Below are positions 18,308 to 27,579 of a stretch of 64,000 nt of DNA, piece after piece. The notes beneath the pieces are model-generated. The model was given only the letters and a program-made list of their open reading frames with translations. It was not told the DNA's origin and did not search any database. The position numbers and the translations under genes are program-made. The stretch spans positions 1,984,001 to 2,048,000 of the forward strand of contig NZ_CP013200.1 in NCBI RefSeq assembly GCF_001445575.1, written 5' to 3'. Within the stretch, counting starts at the first letter, position 1. Each line of letters begins with the position of its first letter. The stretch comes from Arthrobacter alpinus. GTDB taxonomy: Bacteria > Actinomycetota > Actinomycetes > Actinomycetales > Micrococcaceae.

Positions 18308-19666
18308 GTGACTACACAACCGCTACGCCCAGCCCCGGCAGCCGCCTCGACAGTAGACGAGAAGGTGGATCCGGACCAGCTGCGCCGGGCCACCCTCGCC
18401 AGCTCCGTTGGTTCGGCGCTTGAGTACTACGACTTTTACATCTTCGGGCTCGCGACAGCGCTGATCTTCGGCCCACTCTTCTTCGCTCCGCTGGGGGACA
18501 CGGGCGCCTTGCTCGCGGCCTTCGGCGTGTACGGCGTCGGGTTTGTCGCCCGCCCCTTCGGCGGCCTAGTGTTCGGCGTCATCGGAGATCGCTTCGGCCG
18601 CAAGCAGGTCCTCCTGCTGACCATCACGATCATGGGAGGGGCATCGTTCGCCATCGGCCTGCTGCCCACCTATGAGCAGGCAGGAATGGTGGGGGCCGTG
18701 CTGCTGGTAGTCATGCGCATTCTGCAGGGCTTGGGTGCAGGAGCGGAGCAGGCCGGCGCCACCACCCTCATCTCCGAAGTTGCGCCACGCAAGCGCCGAG
18801 GCTTCTTCGCTGCTCTGCCCTTCGTCGGCATTCAAGTTGGTACGCTGCTGGGTGCGGGAACCTTCGCGCTCCTTGGCCTGGCCCACCCCGAGGTCCTCGA
18901 AGGATGGCTGTGGCGGGTACCGTTCCTGGCTAGCATCGTGCTGATCGGCGTCGCCGTGTACATCCGCCTCCAGCTCAAGGAGACCCCGGTCTTCCAGGAG
19001 CTGGAAAAGCACAAGAACGTCACCAAGAACCCGCTGGGCACCCTGTGGCGGACCTCCAAAAAGAATGTCCTGATCGGCATTGGCCTGCGCATGGGCGAAA
19101 ACGGCAACTCCAGCATCTACTCCACGCTCCTGGTCGGCTTCATGGCTGGCAAGGGCGGTGTGTTTGAAGGTGACAAGTTCATTGGTCCCGTGGGCCTGTT
19201 GATCGCCGCCGGATTCGCTGCCGTCATGGTCATCTCCTTCGGTGCGATCTCAGACCGCATTGGCCGCGTCAAGGTGTACCGCTACGGTGCCTTGTTCCAG
19301 CTACTCTTCGCCTTCCCTGCGTTCTACCTGATCACCTTGGGCCACGTTTGGCTTGTCTGGGCGGTCATGGTGGTGGGCATCTCCATCGGCGTGCAGTCCA
19401 TGCTTGGCCCGCAGTGTGCCATGCTTCCCGAGCTCTTCGGCGCCACCCACCGCTTCACCGGCGTCGCCATGAGCCGTGAAATCTCTGCCGTGTTTGCCGG
19501 CGGCATTGCACCGATCGTGGGTGTCGCCCTGTTGGCCGTGACGAACCACTCCTGGCTGGTGCTCGCCGTGTACTCCGCGGTCCTAGCCAGTATCTCCTTC
19601 GTCACCACCTTCTTCGCCCCGGAAACCGTGGGCCGCGACCTGAACCTGGTTGAGGACGCCTCCTAG
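18308..19666 (+). CDS. MFS transporter, metabolite:H+ symporter (MHS) family
   Basis: 452 residues, GTG start, with about twelve membrane segments. MHS signatures are SSVGSALEYYDFYIFGLATALIFGP in the first segment region, GVIGDRFGRKQVLL in loop 2-3, and ERGAGAE-like LQGLGAGAEQAG. MHS proteins import organic acids such as shikimate, 2-oxoglutarate or sugar acids with protons. From its neighbours the substrate here is probably a sugar acid. This is inference. Confidence 0.9.
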   Translation: MTTQPLRPAPAAASTVDEKVDPDQLRRATLASSVGSALEYYDFYIFGLATALIFGPLFFAPLGDTGALLAAFGVYGVGFVARPFGGLVFGVIGDRFGRKQVLLLTITIMGGASFAIGLLPTYEQAGMVGAVLLVVMRILQGLGAGAEQAGATTLISEVAPRKRRGFFAALPFVGIQVGTLLGAGTFALLGLAHPEVLEGWLWRVPFLASIVLIGVAVYIRLQLKETPVFQELEKHKNVTKNPLGTLWRTSKKNVLIGIGLRMGENGNSSIYSTLLVGFMAGKGGVFEGDKFIGPVGLLIAAGFAAVMVISFGAISDRIGRVKVYRYGALFQLLFAFPAFYLITLGHVWLVWAVMVVGISIGVQSMLGPQCAMLPELFGATHRFTGVAMSREISAVFAGGIAPIVGVALLAVTNHSWLVLAVYSAVLASISFVTTFFAPETVGRDLNLVEDAS

Positions 19667-19677
19667 CTTTCCGTTGA

Positions 19678-19711
19678 CCAAGCGGCATCTGCTCCGGCGG
19701 GTGCCGCTTGG
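19678..19711 (+). terminator. Terminator after the MHS transporter
   Basis: A perfect 10-bp stem CCAAGCGGCA / TGCCGCTTGG with a 14-nt loop, followed by CGTTT. Nothing else is recognisable in 19712-19891. Confidence 0.75.
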
Positions 19712-19891
19712 CGTTTAACTTCCCTTGTTGATGGACGACGCCGGGCCCGTGCCCTGCGCTGGGAGCCGGCCTGCCGCCGTCGTGCTTCAAGAGGGCAAGT
19801 CGCCACCAAGGTGCGGGCGCACAAAAAAACAGGGTGCGGGCACGCAAAAGAGGAGCCTCCGCGAACGGAGACTCCCCTGTAAGAGGTGCGA

Positions 19892-20941
19892 TTAGTAGAA
19901 GTGGACGGGATCCACGGTGTGCAGCAACTCGGTGCCGGCCTGGAAGCGCTGAAGGTTCTCCATGAAGCGCTCGGCGATCAGGCGGTTCTCGGCGGAGCTC
20001 AGGGCCGAGGTGTGGGGGAGACCATGACCCGCGGGTGCTCCCACAGCGGACTTGCCTCCGGCAGCGGCTCGACGGCGAAGACGTCCAGGCAGGCGTAGGA
20101 AACCTGGCCACTGTTGAGGGCCTCGAGGAGGGCGTCCTCGTCAATGACCGTGCCGCGTCCCACGTTGACCACGATGGTGCCCGGCTTCATCGCGGCGAAG
20201 ATCTCGGCGTTGATCATCTTTTCCGTGTACGGGGTCCCGGGGAGGGTGTTGATGAGAATATCTGCCGTGGCGACGAGGCCGGGCAGCCCGGCGGTGTCGG
20301 TGACCGTGTCGATTCCCTCGATGGGCTCCACAGTGCGCTTGGTGCCGCTGACGTTCATGCCGAGGGCACGGGCCAGGCGGGCGGTTTCGAGGCCAATCTC
20401 GCCCAGGCCGGTGATGACCACGTTGGAGCCGCGGGCTAGGCGGGTGGGGTGCGCAGTTCGGGCCAGTGCTTGGCGGCCTGGTCCACGGCCAATTCGGCGC
20501 TGCGCTTGAGGCCGTTGAGTGCGCCCATCATGGCGAACTCGCCCAGCGGCAGGGAGTGCACGCCTGCTGAGCTGGTGATCTTGATGCGGGCCAGATCCTC
20601 ATCTGAGAGTTTGGCTGCCTTAACTGCTCCGCCGGCGCCTGCGGCCATGGCCTGGATCCACTGGAGCTTTTCGCTGGAGGCAATCTCGGCCAGCCCGGCC
20701 GGACTCTCGTTGGGGAAGCCGTAGAGCACGTCGGCACTGCGGAGCATGTCCCAGTAGCGTGCTTCCTGCTCCTTCGTGCGCTTAAACGCTGGATCGCCAG
20801 CGTGGTCGGCGGGGAAGCGCTCTTGGGGAGCAACTCGGGTTCGTATAACACGGTCACTGACGGGTTGGCGGCGCGGATGGCCTCCACATGCTCGGCTTCG
20901 AGCGGTACGGCAATCGCAACGGTGAGATTATTAGGAGTCAT
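19892..20941 (-). pseudogene. D-2-hydroxyacid dehydrogenase (NAD-binding), three frameshifts
   Basis: Four segments in shifting frames join to a normal-length enzyme (about 350 residues). In order: MTPNNLTVAIAVPLEAEHV, then WDMLRSADVLYGFP, the Rossmann motif GLGEIGLETARLA, PGTPYTEKMIN, VGRGTVIDEDAL, and the C-terminus SPHTSALSSAENR with the catalytic His. Breaks coincide with G-runs on the plus strand at 20825-20828, 20446-20449 and 20014-20018. Adding one base to each run restores the frame. The family reduces 2-oxoacids such as glyoxylate or hydroxypyruvate. Three independent breaks only in homopolymers point to assembly error rather than decay. The true stop is TAA at 19892-19894. Confidence 0.85.
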
Positions 20942-20951
20942 GATGTTCATC

Positions 20952-20978
20952 ATACTGAATTGCGGATAGAATACTGAA
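20952..20978. promoter_or_regulatory. Direct repeat ATACTGAA in a divergent promoter region
   Basis: Two copies (20952-20959 and 20971-20978, 19 bp apart) lie between the divergent hydroxyacid dehydrogenase and beta-hydroxyacid dehydrogenase genes. They are plausible regulator half-sites; the regulator is unknown. Confidence 0.4.
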
Positions 20979-21038
20979 CAAATGTGGCGATGAGTCACTT
21001 TAAGAACCAAACCACAAAGTTGTGAGGACTGGTGTTCA

Positions 21039-21977
21039 ATGACGCAAACCACTGATTTCCCCCGGCAGGCCCCGCGCGCCATCGGGTTTGTAGGCCTGGG
21101 CCACATGGGTGCGCCCATGGCCGCGAATCTGCTCCGTGCGGGCTGGGCTGTGACGGTGTGGAACCGCTCGGCCGCAGCGCTCGAATCGCTCGCCGCACAG
21201 GGTGCCCGGACCGCTTCCAGTGTGGCCGAACTGCGAGACGCCACTGTCATCATCTTCATGCTCCCCGACTTGGGCTTCATTGAAGAGGCCGCGGAGCCGC
21301 TGCTTGCAGCGTGGCGGGAGGCACCGCCGGAGCTGGGCACCGTCGTGGTGGTCATGAGCAGTGTCTCCCCTCAGGCGGTCCAAGGTTTTGGTGTCCGAGT
21401 GGCAGCGGCCTCGGGAGGCAGGGCTTCCGTCATTGACGCCCCCGTCAGCGGAGGTACTGTAGGGGCTGAAAAGGGCACCTTGGCCATCATGGCCGGAGGG
21501 GACGCCGCCGACTTTGAGCGCATCTCCCAAGTTCTGGACAGCATGGGTACCACCGTGCGCCTGCTGGGCCCGCTGGGCAGCGGATCCCTGGCCAAAGCCT
21601 GCAACCAACTGTTGGTGGGAACCACGATGGCGGCACTCGCCGAAGCGGCGGAGCTCGCTGAATCTTCGGGCATGGATGTTCCGGCACTCTTTGAGGTATT
21701 GGCCGGCGGTCTAGCCGGTAGCAACGTCCTGCGGCTCGGCGGGCCGAGGATCGCGGCCAAGGACTACACTCCCACCGGCCCGGCGAAATTCATGCACAAG
21801 GACCTGGGATTCGTGCTGGAAAGTGCCGCCGCCGTTGGTTCCGCGACCCCCATGGCCAGTGCCGGACACGCCCTGTACGGGACCCTGAAGGACCAGGGGC
21901 TGGGGGAGCAGGATCTGACAGTGGTGCGGGAAACCATCGCGCGGCTCGGAGCCGGGAACAAGCCTTCGCAGCAGTGA
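21039..21977 (+). CDS. NAD(P)-dependent beta-hydroxyacid dehydrogenase (HIBADH/GarR family)
   Basis: 312 residues. GFVGLGHMGAPMAANLLRAG is the N-terminal dinucleotide fold, DAPVSGGTVGAEKGTLAIM is the substrate-binding signature, and the catalytic Lys is near 186 (GSGSLAKACNQLLVG). The family includes 2-hydroxy-3-oxopropionate (tartronate semialdehyde) reductase and 3-hydroxyisobutyrate dehydrogenase. In a sugar-acid cluster the former is more likely, but substrate cannot be read from sequence. It is divergent from the broken 2-hydroxyacid dehydrogenase and 85 bp upstream of the idnO-like gene. Confidence 0.88.
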   Translation: MTQTTDFPRQAPRAIGFVGLGHMGAPMAANLLRAGWAVTVWNRSAAALESLAAQGARTASSVAELRDATVIIFMLPDLGFIEEAAEPLLAAWREAPPELGTVVVVMSSVSPQAVQGFGVRVAAASGGRASVIDAPVSGGTVGAEKGTLAIMAGGDAADFERISQVLDSMGTTVRLLGPLGSGSLAKACNQLLVGTTMAALAEAAELAESSGMDVPALFEVLAGGLAGSNVLRLGGPRIAAKDYTPTGPAKFMHKDLGFVLESAAAVGSATPMASAGHALYGTLKDQGLGEQDLTVVRETIARLGAGNKPSQQ

Positions 21978-22062
21978 GCGCCTCTTGGGTGACTCGTGCG
22001 CCGTCGTACTTTTGAACGTCTTGAAAACCATTAAGGCCTGAAAATAATTAAGGACAGAATTG

Positions 22063-22833
22063 ATGAGTGGATTGTTTGACTTGACCGGCCGGGTGGCACT
22101 GGTAACAGGGTCCAGCCGGGGGATTGGAAACTCCTTGGCCCGCGGGCTGGCGGAGGCCGGGGCTACGGTCGTGCTTAACGGGCTGAACGAGGAACGCCTG
22201 GCTGCTGCAGAAGTGGCCATGGCCGCGGACTTCGCTCCGGGGCAGATTCGTTCGCTGCCGTTTGATGTCACCAGCGATGTGGCGGCGGCCGAGGGTATAG
22301 CGTGGATCGAGGCCACTGTGGGCCCGCTGGAGATCCTGGTCAACAACGCCGGGATCCAGCACCGTGTGCCGCTGCTGGAGCTCGACGTCAAGGACTGGGA
22401 CAGGGTCATCAGTACTGACCTGACCAGCGCCTTCCTCGTGGGCCGCGAAGCCGCCCGCGGCATGCTGGCCCGCGGCCACGGCAAGATCATCAACATCTGC
22501 TCGGTTCAGACGGACTTGGCCCGCCCCACGATCGCGGCCTACACCGCGGCCAAGGGCGGCCTGCGGAACCTCACCCGCGCCATGACGGCCGAGTGGGCCT
22601 CCGGCGGACTGCAGATCAACGGTATCGCCCCCGGCTACATCCACACCGAAATGACGCAGAACCTGGTGGATGACGAGACGTTCAACTCCTGGATCCTGGG
22701 CCGCACCCCTGCCAACAGATGGGGGACCGTGCAGGACCTGGTGGGGCCGGCCATCTGGTTGTCCTCAGACGCTTCTAACTTTGTCAATGGCCAGACCATC
22801 TTCATCGATGGCGGCATGACGGTGGTGGTCTAA
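22063..22833 (+). CDS. idnO: SDR oxidoreductase, gluconate 5-dehydrogenase-like
   Basis: 256 residues. The Rossmann motif TGSSRGIG, NNAGIQ, and catalytic Ser/Tyr/Lys in NICSVQ and AYTAAKGG are present. Segments such as NNAGIQHRVP, INGIAPGYIHTEMT and RTPANRWG closely follow the IdnO/Gno pattern, which interconverts 5-keto-D-gluconate and D-gluconate. The next gene starts directly at its stop codon and is idnD-like, the same pair as in the E. coli L-idonate pathway. ATG 22063 is used; a TTG codon precedes it in frame. Confidence 0.88.
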   Translation: MSGLFDLTGRVALVTGSSRGIGNSLARGLAEAGATVVLNGLNEERLAAAEVAMAADFAPGQIRSLPFDVTSDVAAAEGIAWIEATVGPLEILVNNAGIQHRVPLLELDVKDWDRVISTDLTSAFLVGREAARGMLARGHGKIINICSVQTDLARPTIAAYTAAKGGLRNLTRAMTAEWASGGLQINGIAPGYIHTEMTQNLVDDETFNSWILGRTPANRWGTVQDLVGPAIWLSSDASNFVNGQTIFIDGGMTVVV

Positions 22834-23892
22834 ATGGCGAACGAACAACTCACACTTCCCGTGAGTGCTGCGGCCGTCGTGGCGCACGGCAAGGACGATC
22901 TGCGGATCGACCAGGTGCCGTTGCGTGAACCGCGTGCTGACGAGGCCGTGATTGAAATTGCCTACGGGGGAATCTGCGGCTCTGACCTGCACTACTGGCT
23001 GCACGGGGCTGCGGGGGAATCCATTTTGAAGGACCCCATGGTGCTGGGCCACGAGGTGGTTGGTGTTGTAGCCCGTGCGGCTGCGGATGGCACCGGACCT
23101 AGCGTAGGAACCCCCGTCGCCGTGCATCCAGCCAGTCCGGCCCCGGGTGCGGCAAGGTACCCGGGCGATCGGCCCAATCTTTCCCCGGGTTGCACCTATC
23201 TGGGTAGCGCGGCGCGTCATCCTCATACAGATGGCGCCTTCTTGCGCTACGCAAATCTGCCTACTCGCATGCTGCGGGTGCTGCCGGATTCTTTGCCGTT
23301 GCGGTTGGCTGCCTTGATCGAACCGGCCAGCGTGGCCTGGCATGCCGTCTCTCGTGCCGGTGACGTGCGTGGAAAATCGGTGCTCGTGGTGGGCTGTGGC
23401 CCCATTGGAACCCTCGCTATTGCCGTTCTTAAGCGCGCCGGGGCTAGTCACATCACGGCGGTCGATATGCATCAGAGGCCGCTGGACATTGCTGCTGCCG
23501 TGGGCGCGGATGTCTTGTTACTGGCTCCCGAAGCCGAGAGAGTTGCAGCGATCGAGGCCGATGTGGTGATTGAATCCTCCGGGAACCATTTTGGTTTGGG
23601 GACGGCCATCAACGGCGCAACGCGCGGTGGTCGAGTTGTCATGGTGGGCTTGCTCCCATCCGGTGCGCAACCGGTTGCCATCTCGCTGGCGATCACGCGA
23701 GAGCTTGAGCTCATGGGGTCATTCCGCTTCAATGAGGAAATTGCCGAGGTGATTGCCGCCCTGGCCGACGGTTCCCTGTTTGTGGAACCCGTGATTACAC
23801 ATGAATTCGCACTCAACGACGCCTTGGCGGCATTTGATATGGCTAAGAATTCGGCTCAGTCAGGGAAAGTTCTGCTCAACTTCTCCGCGTGA
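22834..23892 (+). CDS. idnD: Zinc-type alcohol dehydrogenase, L-idonate 5-dehydrogenase-like
   Basis: 352 residues. GGICGSDLHYWLHG and VLGHEVVG hold the catalytic zinc ligands, VVGCGPIGTLAIAVL is the NAD-binding fold, and ELMGSFRFNEE matches the sorbitol/idonate branch. YLGSAARHPHTDGAF resembles the IdnD signature. IdnD oxidises L-idonate to 5-ketogluconate, the substrate of the preceding idnO-like enzyme. The structural-zinc lobe that carries four Cys in IdnD has lost three of them here (PASPAPGAARYPG), so only the catalytic zinc is expected. The ATG immediately follows the TAA of the preceding gene. Confidence 0.85.
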   Translation: MANEQLTLPVSAAAVVAHGKDDLRIDQVPLREPRADEAVIEIAYGGICGSDLHYWLHGAAGESILKDPMVLGHEVVGVVARAAADGTGPSVGTPVAVHPASPAPGAARYPGDRPNLSPGCTYLGSAARHPHTDGAFLRYANLPTRMLRVLPDSLPLRLAALIEPASVAWHAVSRAGDVRGKSVLVVGCGPIGTLAIAVLKRAGASHITAVDMHQRPLDIAAAVGADVLLLAPEAERVAAIEADVVIESSGNHFGLGTAINGATRGGRVVMVGLLPSGAQPVAISLAITRELELMGSFRFNEEIAEVIAALADGSLFVEPVITHEFALNDALAAFDMAKNSAQSGKVLLNFSA

Positions 23893-23900
23893 GTTTGACT

Positions 23901-23920
23901 TTTGGCATCCGATTGCCAAA
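23901..23920. promoter_or_regulatory. Palindrome TTTGGCA-N6-TGCCAAA upstream of gnd
   Basis: A perfect 7-bp inverted repeat 8 bp after the idnD stop and about 110 bp before gnd. A second palindrome, CGTAATGTTACG, follows at 23937-23948. Either could be an operator or part of the gnd promoter. Confidence 0.5.
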
Positions 23921-24031
23921 CTTCCTGCGTGACTTGCGTAATGTTACGTATCCAAATCATGGAATGAGCTGGGGAACGGCTGGCAATACCGATAAGCTGT
24001 AGCTAACCACGCAATTCACTCTGGAGGTAGT

Positions 24032-25483
24032 ATGTCTGCACAAACTGGCACTGCACAGATCGGTGTCACAGGTCTGGCCGTCATGGGCGCGAACTTGGCA
24101 CGCAACTTGGCTCGCAACGGATACACCGTTGCGCTGCACAACCGCTCGGTCGCCAAGACCGACGCGCTGCTTGAAGCCCACGGCAGCGAGGGCGAATTCG
24201 TTCGCACGGAGACCCTGGCCGAGCTCGTTGACTCCCTGGAGAAGCCGCGCCGCGTGCTCATCATGGTCAAGGCCGGCGGCCCCGTTGACTCCGTGATCGA
24301 TCAGCTCGTTCCGCTCATGGAAGCTGGCGACATCATCATCGATGGCGGCAACTCCCACTACCAGGACACTCGCCGCCGCGAAGCTGCCCTGGCCGAGAAG
24401 GACCTCCACTTTGTAGGGGTTGGCGTATCCGGTGGTGAGGAAGGCGCTCTCTTGGGCCCGTCCATCATGCCCGGTGGTTCCAAGGAATCCTACGATGCAC
24501 TTGGCCCACTGCTGGAAAAGATTTCCGCGAAGGTTGATGGCCAGCCGTGCTGCGCTTGGATCGGCACCGATGGCGCCGGCCACTTCGTCAAGATGGTTCA
24601 CAACGGCATCGAATATGCCGACATGCAGGTTATTGGTGAAGCGTTCGACCTCCTTCGTAGCGCCGCTGGCATCGAGCCGGCCGAGCAGGCAGAGATCTTC
24701 GGCAAGTGGAACGAAGGCCAGCTGGCCTCCTTCCTGATCGAAATCACAGCAGAAGTTCTGGGCCACGTTGACGCCAAGACCGGCAAGCCACTGGTTGACG
24801 TCATCGTTGACTCCGCAGGTCAGAAGGGCACGGGCCGCTGGACGGTTCAGTCCGGCCTGGACTTGGGCTCACCCATCTCCGCCATTGCCGAGTCTGTTTT
24901 TGCTCGCGGACTCTCCTCACAGCGCGATCAGCGCGCCATCGGCCAGGAAGTTCTGGCCGGTCATGAGGTTGCTGTTGACCTCGGCTCCGACTTCGTTGAA
25001 GACGTTCGTCAGGCACTCTACGCGTCCAAGCTCATCAGCTACGCACAGGGCATCGACATGCTCACCAGCGCAGCTACCGAGTACAACTGGGATCTGAAGC
25101 TGGATCAGATCGCTTCGCTGTGGCGTGGTGGTTGCATCATCCGTGCCGAGCTCCTCAAGGACATCACCAAGGCCTACGCCGCTGAGGACAAGCCGGCCAA
25201 CCTGCTGTTCGCTCCGGCGTTCCAGGCTGAAATTGCTGAGGTCCTCCCGGCCTGGCGTCGTGTGGTTTCCACCGCCGTTCAGCTGGGTATCCCGGTTCCG
25301 GTCTTCTCCTCCTCACTGGCTTACTACGACGGCTTGCGCCGGCCGCGCCTGCCCGCCGCACTGACCCAGGGTCTGCGCGACCTCTTCGGCGCTCACACCT
25401 ACAGCCGTGTTGATGCAGAAGGTACCTTCCACACCCAGTGGAGCGGCGACAAGTCCGAGATCAGCGCAGTAGACACGCACTAG
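24032..25483 (+). CDS. gnd: 6-phosphogluconate dehydrogenase (decarboxylating)
   Basis: 483 residues, the normal length for the NADP-dependent form. GLAVMGANLARNLARNG (cofactor), GVGVSGGEEGALLGPSIMPG, and catalytic Lys/Glu in KMVHNGIEYADMQ are intact. It oxidises 6-phosphogluconate to ribulose 5-phosphate and CO2. The ATG follows TGGAGG at good spacing. Its place after idnO/idnD fits gluconate produced there being phosphorylated and drained through the pentose phosphate pathway; no gluconate kinase is in the window. Confidence 0.96.
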   Translation: MSAQTGTAQIGVTGLAVMGANLARNLARNGYTVALHNRSVAKTDALLEAHGSEGEFVRTETLAELVDSLEKPRRVLIMVKAGGPVDSVIDQLVPLMEAGDIIIDGGNSHYQDTRRREAALAEKDLHFVGVGVSGGEEGALLGPSIMPGGSKESYDALGPLLEKISAKVDGQPCCAWIGTDGAGHFVKMVHNGIEYADMQVIGEAFDLLRSAAGIEPAEQAEIFGKWNEGQLASFLIEITAEVLGHVDAKTGKPLVDVIVDSAGQKGTGRWTVQSGLDLGSPISAIAESVFARGLSSQRDQRAIGQEVLAGHEVAVDLGSDFVEDVRQALYASKLISYAQGIDMLTSAATEYNWDLKLDQIASLWRGGCIIRAELLKDITKAYAAEDKPANLLFAPAFQAEIAEVLPAWRRVVSTAVQLGIPVPVFSSSLAYYDGLRRPRLPAALTQGLRDLFGAHTYSRVDAEGTFHTQWSGDKSEISAVDTH

Positions 25484-25785
25484 TCCCCAACCGCTCCCCA
25501 CATAAAGCCGCTGGCGCGTCTCTATGTGGGGCCCCTCGCGGTTGTGGGCCCAAACGGTTTGTGGCCCCTCGCGGTTGTGGGCCCATTCGGTTTGTGGGCC
25601 CACTTGCTCGAGTACGACGGCGGCCGGTGACCTCTTCCTTTCGGAAGGTCACCGGCCGCCGTCGTTCCCCACCTGCTCCCACTTCTCGCACGCTCGAAGC
25701 GGGGCCCTCGCAGGTGTGGGCCCACCACCAGAACTGCCTCTCGCACGCTCGAAGCGGGGCCCTCGCAGGTGTGGGCCCGGGAAAG
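25484..25785. repeat. GC-rich intergenic repeats between gnd and cysE
   Basis: Between convergent genes lie two direct repeats. CCCCTCGCGGTTGTGGGCCC occurs at about 25532 and 25566. A 40-bp unit starting TCTCGCACGCTCGAAGC recurs at 25684 and 25739. Both contain GGGCCC cores like the repeats at 29342 and 38921. No gene is supported here. Confidence 0.85.
25614..25665. terminator. gnd terminator hairpin
   Basis: A perfect 20-bp stem (25614-25633 with 25646-25665) with an inner CTTCC/GGAAG stem. ACGACGGCGGC is shared with the hairpin at 5191. It serves convergent gnd and cysE. Confidence 0.8.
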
Positions 25786-26373
25786 CTAGATCCACATGGC
25801 TGGGTCAATGTATTCGGCCGGATCCACGGCGGGGGCCATTTCCTTGCTCGCGTCCCGATGCCGGATGGTGGCCGGGATGCCGGTGAGGATAGACGAGGCA
25901 GGCGCGTCCTTGACGACGACGGCATTGGCTCCCACGGCGGAGTCGTCGCCAATGTAGATGGGGCCCAGAATCTTGGCGCCGGCACCAATGGTGACGCGGT
26001 TGCCGATGGTGGGGTGACGCTTGGTCTTGGCCAGTGAACGCCCGCCCAGGGTGACGCCGTGGTAGATCATGACGTCGTCACCGATTTCGGCGGTCTCGCC
26101 AATGACCACACCCATTCCGTGGTCAATGAAGAACCGTTTGCCGATGGTAGCTCCCGGGTGAATTTCAATACCGGTGGCGAAACGGGTGAGCTGCGAGAGC
26201 ACCCGGGCCGGGAAGCGCAGGGCCGGGTTGGCCCACATTGTGTGGGTGAGTCGGTGTATCCAAATGGCATGGAGGCCGGAGTACACGAACAAGTTCTCCA
26301 TGGATCCCCGGGCTGCAGGATCATGCGAGCGTGCCGAGTCGAGGTCTTCACGTATTCTGCTGAAAAATCCCAC
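25786..26373 (-). CDS. cysE: Serine O-acetyltransferase (EpsC/CysE)
   Basis: 195 residues. A short N-terminal helical part is followed by the left-handed beta-helix of hexapeptide repeats ([22 protein letters not shown] in register, then [15 protein letters not shown]). His in DHGMG and in IHPGA match the active site. It acetylates serine for cysteine synthesis and lies downstream of cysK in the same direction, 166 bp apart. Confidence 0.93.
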   Translation of the reverse strand: MGFFSRIREDLDSARSHDPAARGSMENLFVYSGLHAIWIHRLTHTMWANPALRFPARVLSQLTRFATGIEIHPGATIGKRFFIDHGMGVVIGETAEIGDDVMIYHGVTLGGRSLAKTKRHPTIGNRVTIGAGAKILGPIYIGDDSAVGANAVVVKDAPASSILTGIPATIRHRDASKEMAPAVDPAEYIDPAMWI

Positions 26374-26539
26374 AGACTTCTTTCAGTTGATCGCCGTGAA
26401 TCTCTCACGGCGGAGGTTGCAAGGTGCGCGGTCCAGATACCAGAAGACCCGCACCTCTGACATAGCGTCAGCGATGCGGGAAACATTCCGGCGAACCACA
26501 ATGTGGACGTCTGGGCCCAAACCCCCGAGGGCTTGGGGA

Positions 26540-27475
26540 CTAGCCCCGGATGTCGTCGTACAGTGCGGTTGAAATGTAGCGTTCACCGAAATCGCAGACA
26601 ATCGCAACGATCAATTTACCAGCGTTCTCCGGGCGTTTGGCCAGTTCAAGTGCTGCCCAGACGATGGCGCCAGAGGAAATGCCGCCCAAGATGCCTTCGC
26701 GTGCACCCAAATCGCGGGCAACCCGGATTGAATCCTCAATCGTGGCATCAAGGACCTCGTCGTAAACGTCACGGTCAAGTATTTCTGGAATAAAGTTTGC
26801 GCCCAAACCTTGGATCTTGTGTGGTCCTGGGGCGCCGCCGTTGAGGATAGCTGAGTCTTTGGGCTCGACAGCCACAATCTGCACACCAGGCTTACGCTCC
26901 TTGAGTACCTGCCCGACGCCGGTGATGGTTCCACCAGTGCCCACGCCAGCGACGAATATGTCAACGGCACCGTCTGTGTCATCCCAAATTTCCATCGCGG
27001 TGGTGCGGCGGTGGATCTCGGGGTTGGCGACGTTGGCGAACTGCTGGGCCCAGATGGCGTTCTCTGTGGTGGCGACAATTTCCTTCGCCTTCTCAACGGC
27101 GCCGCGCATGCCCTCGGAGCCCGGGGTCAAAACGATTTCAGCACCGTAGGCGCGCAGCATGACACGGCGTTCGGTGGACATGGTTTCCGGCATGGTCAAG
27201 ATGACCTTGTAACCGCGTGCAGCACCCACCATGGCCAGGGCGATCCCGGTGTTACCGGAGGTTCCTTCAACAATGGTTCCACCGGGCTTGAGCTCGCCTG
27301 AGGCTTCGGCGGCGTCAACAATGGCGACACCAATCCGGTCTTTAACGCTGTTAGCCGGGTTGTAGAATTCCAGCTTCACAGCGACCGTGGCGGCAAGGCC
27401 CTCGGTCAGGCGGTTCAGGCGCACCAACGGGGTGCCGCCAACCAGCTGGGTGACATTGTCATAAATACGTGCCAT
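26540..27475 (-). CDS. cysK: Cysteine synthase A (O-acetylserine sulfhydrylase)
   Basis: 311 residues. The PLP lysine is K45 in [19 protein letters not shown] binds the substrate, and the GTGGTITG loop binds PLP phosphate. It converts O-acetylserine and sulfide to cysteine; with CysE it makes the complete two-step pathway. The gap to cysE contains a weak CCCGCA/TGCGGG hairpin near 26447-26480 but no strong terminator. Confidence 0.95.
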   Translation of the reverse strand: MARIYDNVTQLVGGTPLVRLNRLTEGLAATVAVKLEFYNPANSVKDRIGVAIVDAAEASGELKPGGTIVEGTSGNTGIALAMVGAARGYKVILTMPETMSTERRVMLRAYGAEIVLTPGSEGMRGAVEKAKEIVATTENAIWAQQFANVANPEIHRRTTAMEIWDDTDGAVDIFVAGVGTGGTITGVGQVLKERKPGVQIVAVEPKDSAILNGGAPGPHKIQGLGANFIPEILDRDVYDEVLDATIEDSIRVARDLGAREGILGGISSGAIVWAALELAKRPENAGKLIVAIVCDFGERYISTALYDDIRG

Positions 27476-27579
27476 GAGTGGTCCTTAATCAGTCTGTGAA
27501 GCGAAGGGATGCGTGCATTCGGCAAGGAACCGACCACGCTGTACTTAGTCGTCAGCGTATCGAGTAGCTATGTACTGTT

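Noticed and set aside
25313-25603. ORF with WAHNREGPQ-type repeats in the gnd/cysE gap
   Set aside because: Product of the intergenic DNA repeats only; it starts in cysE-distal repeats and runs antisense into gnd.
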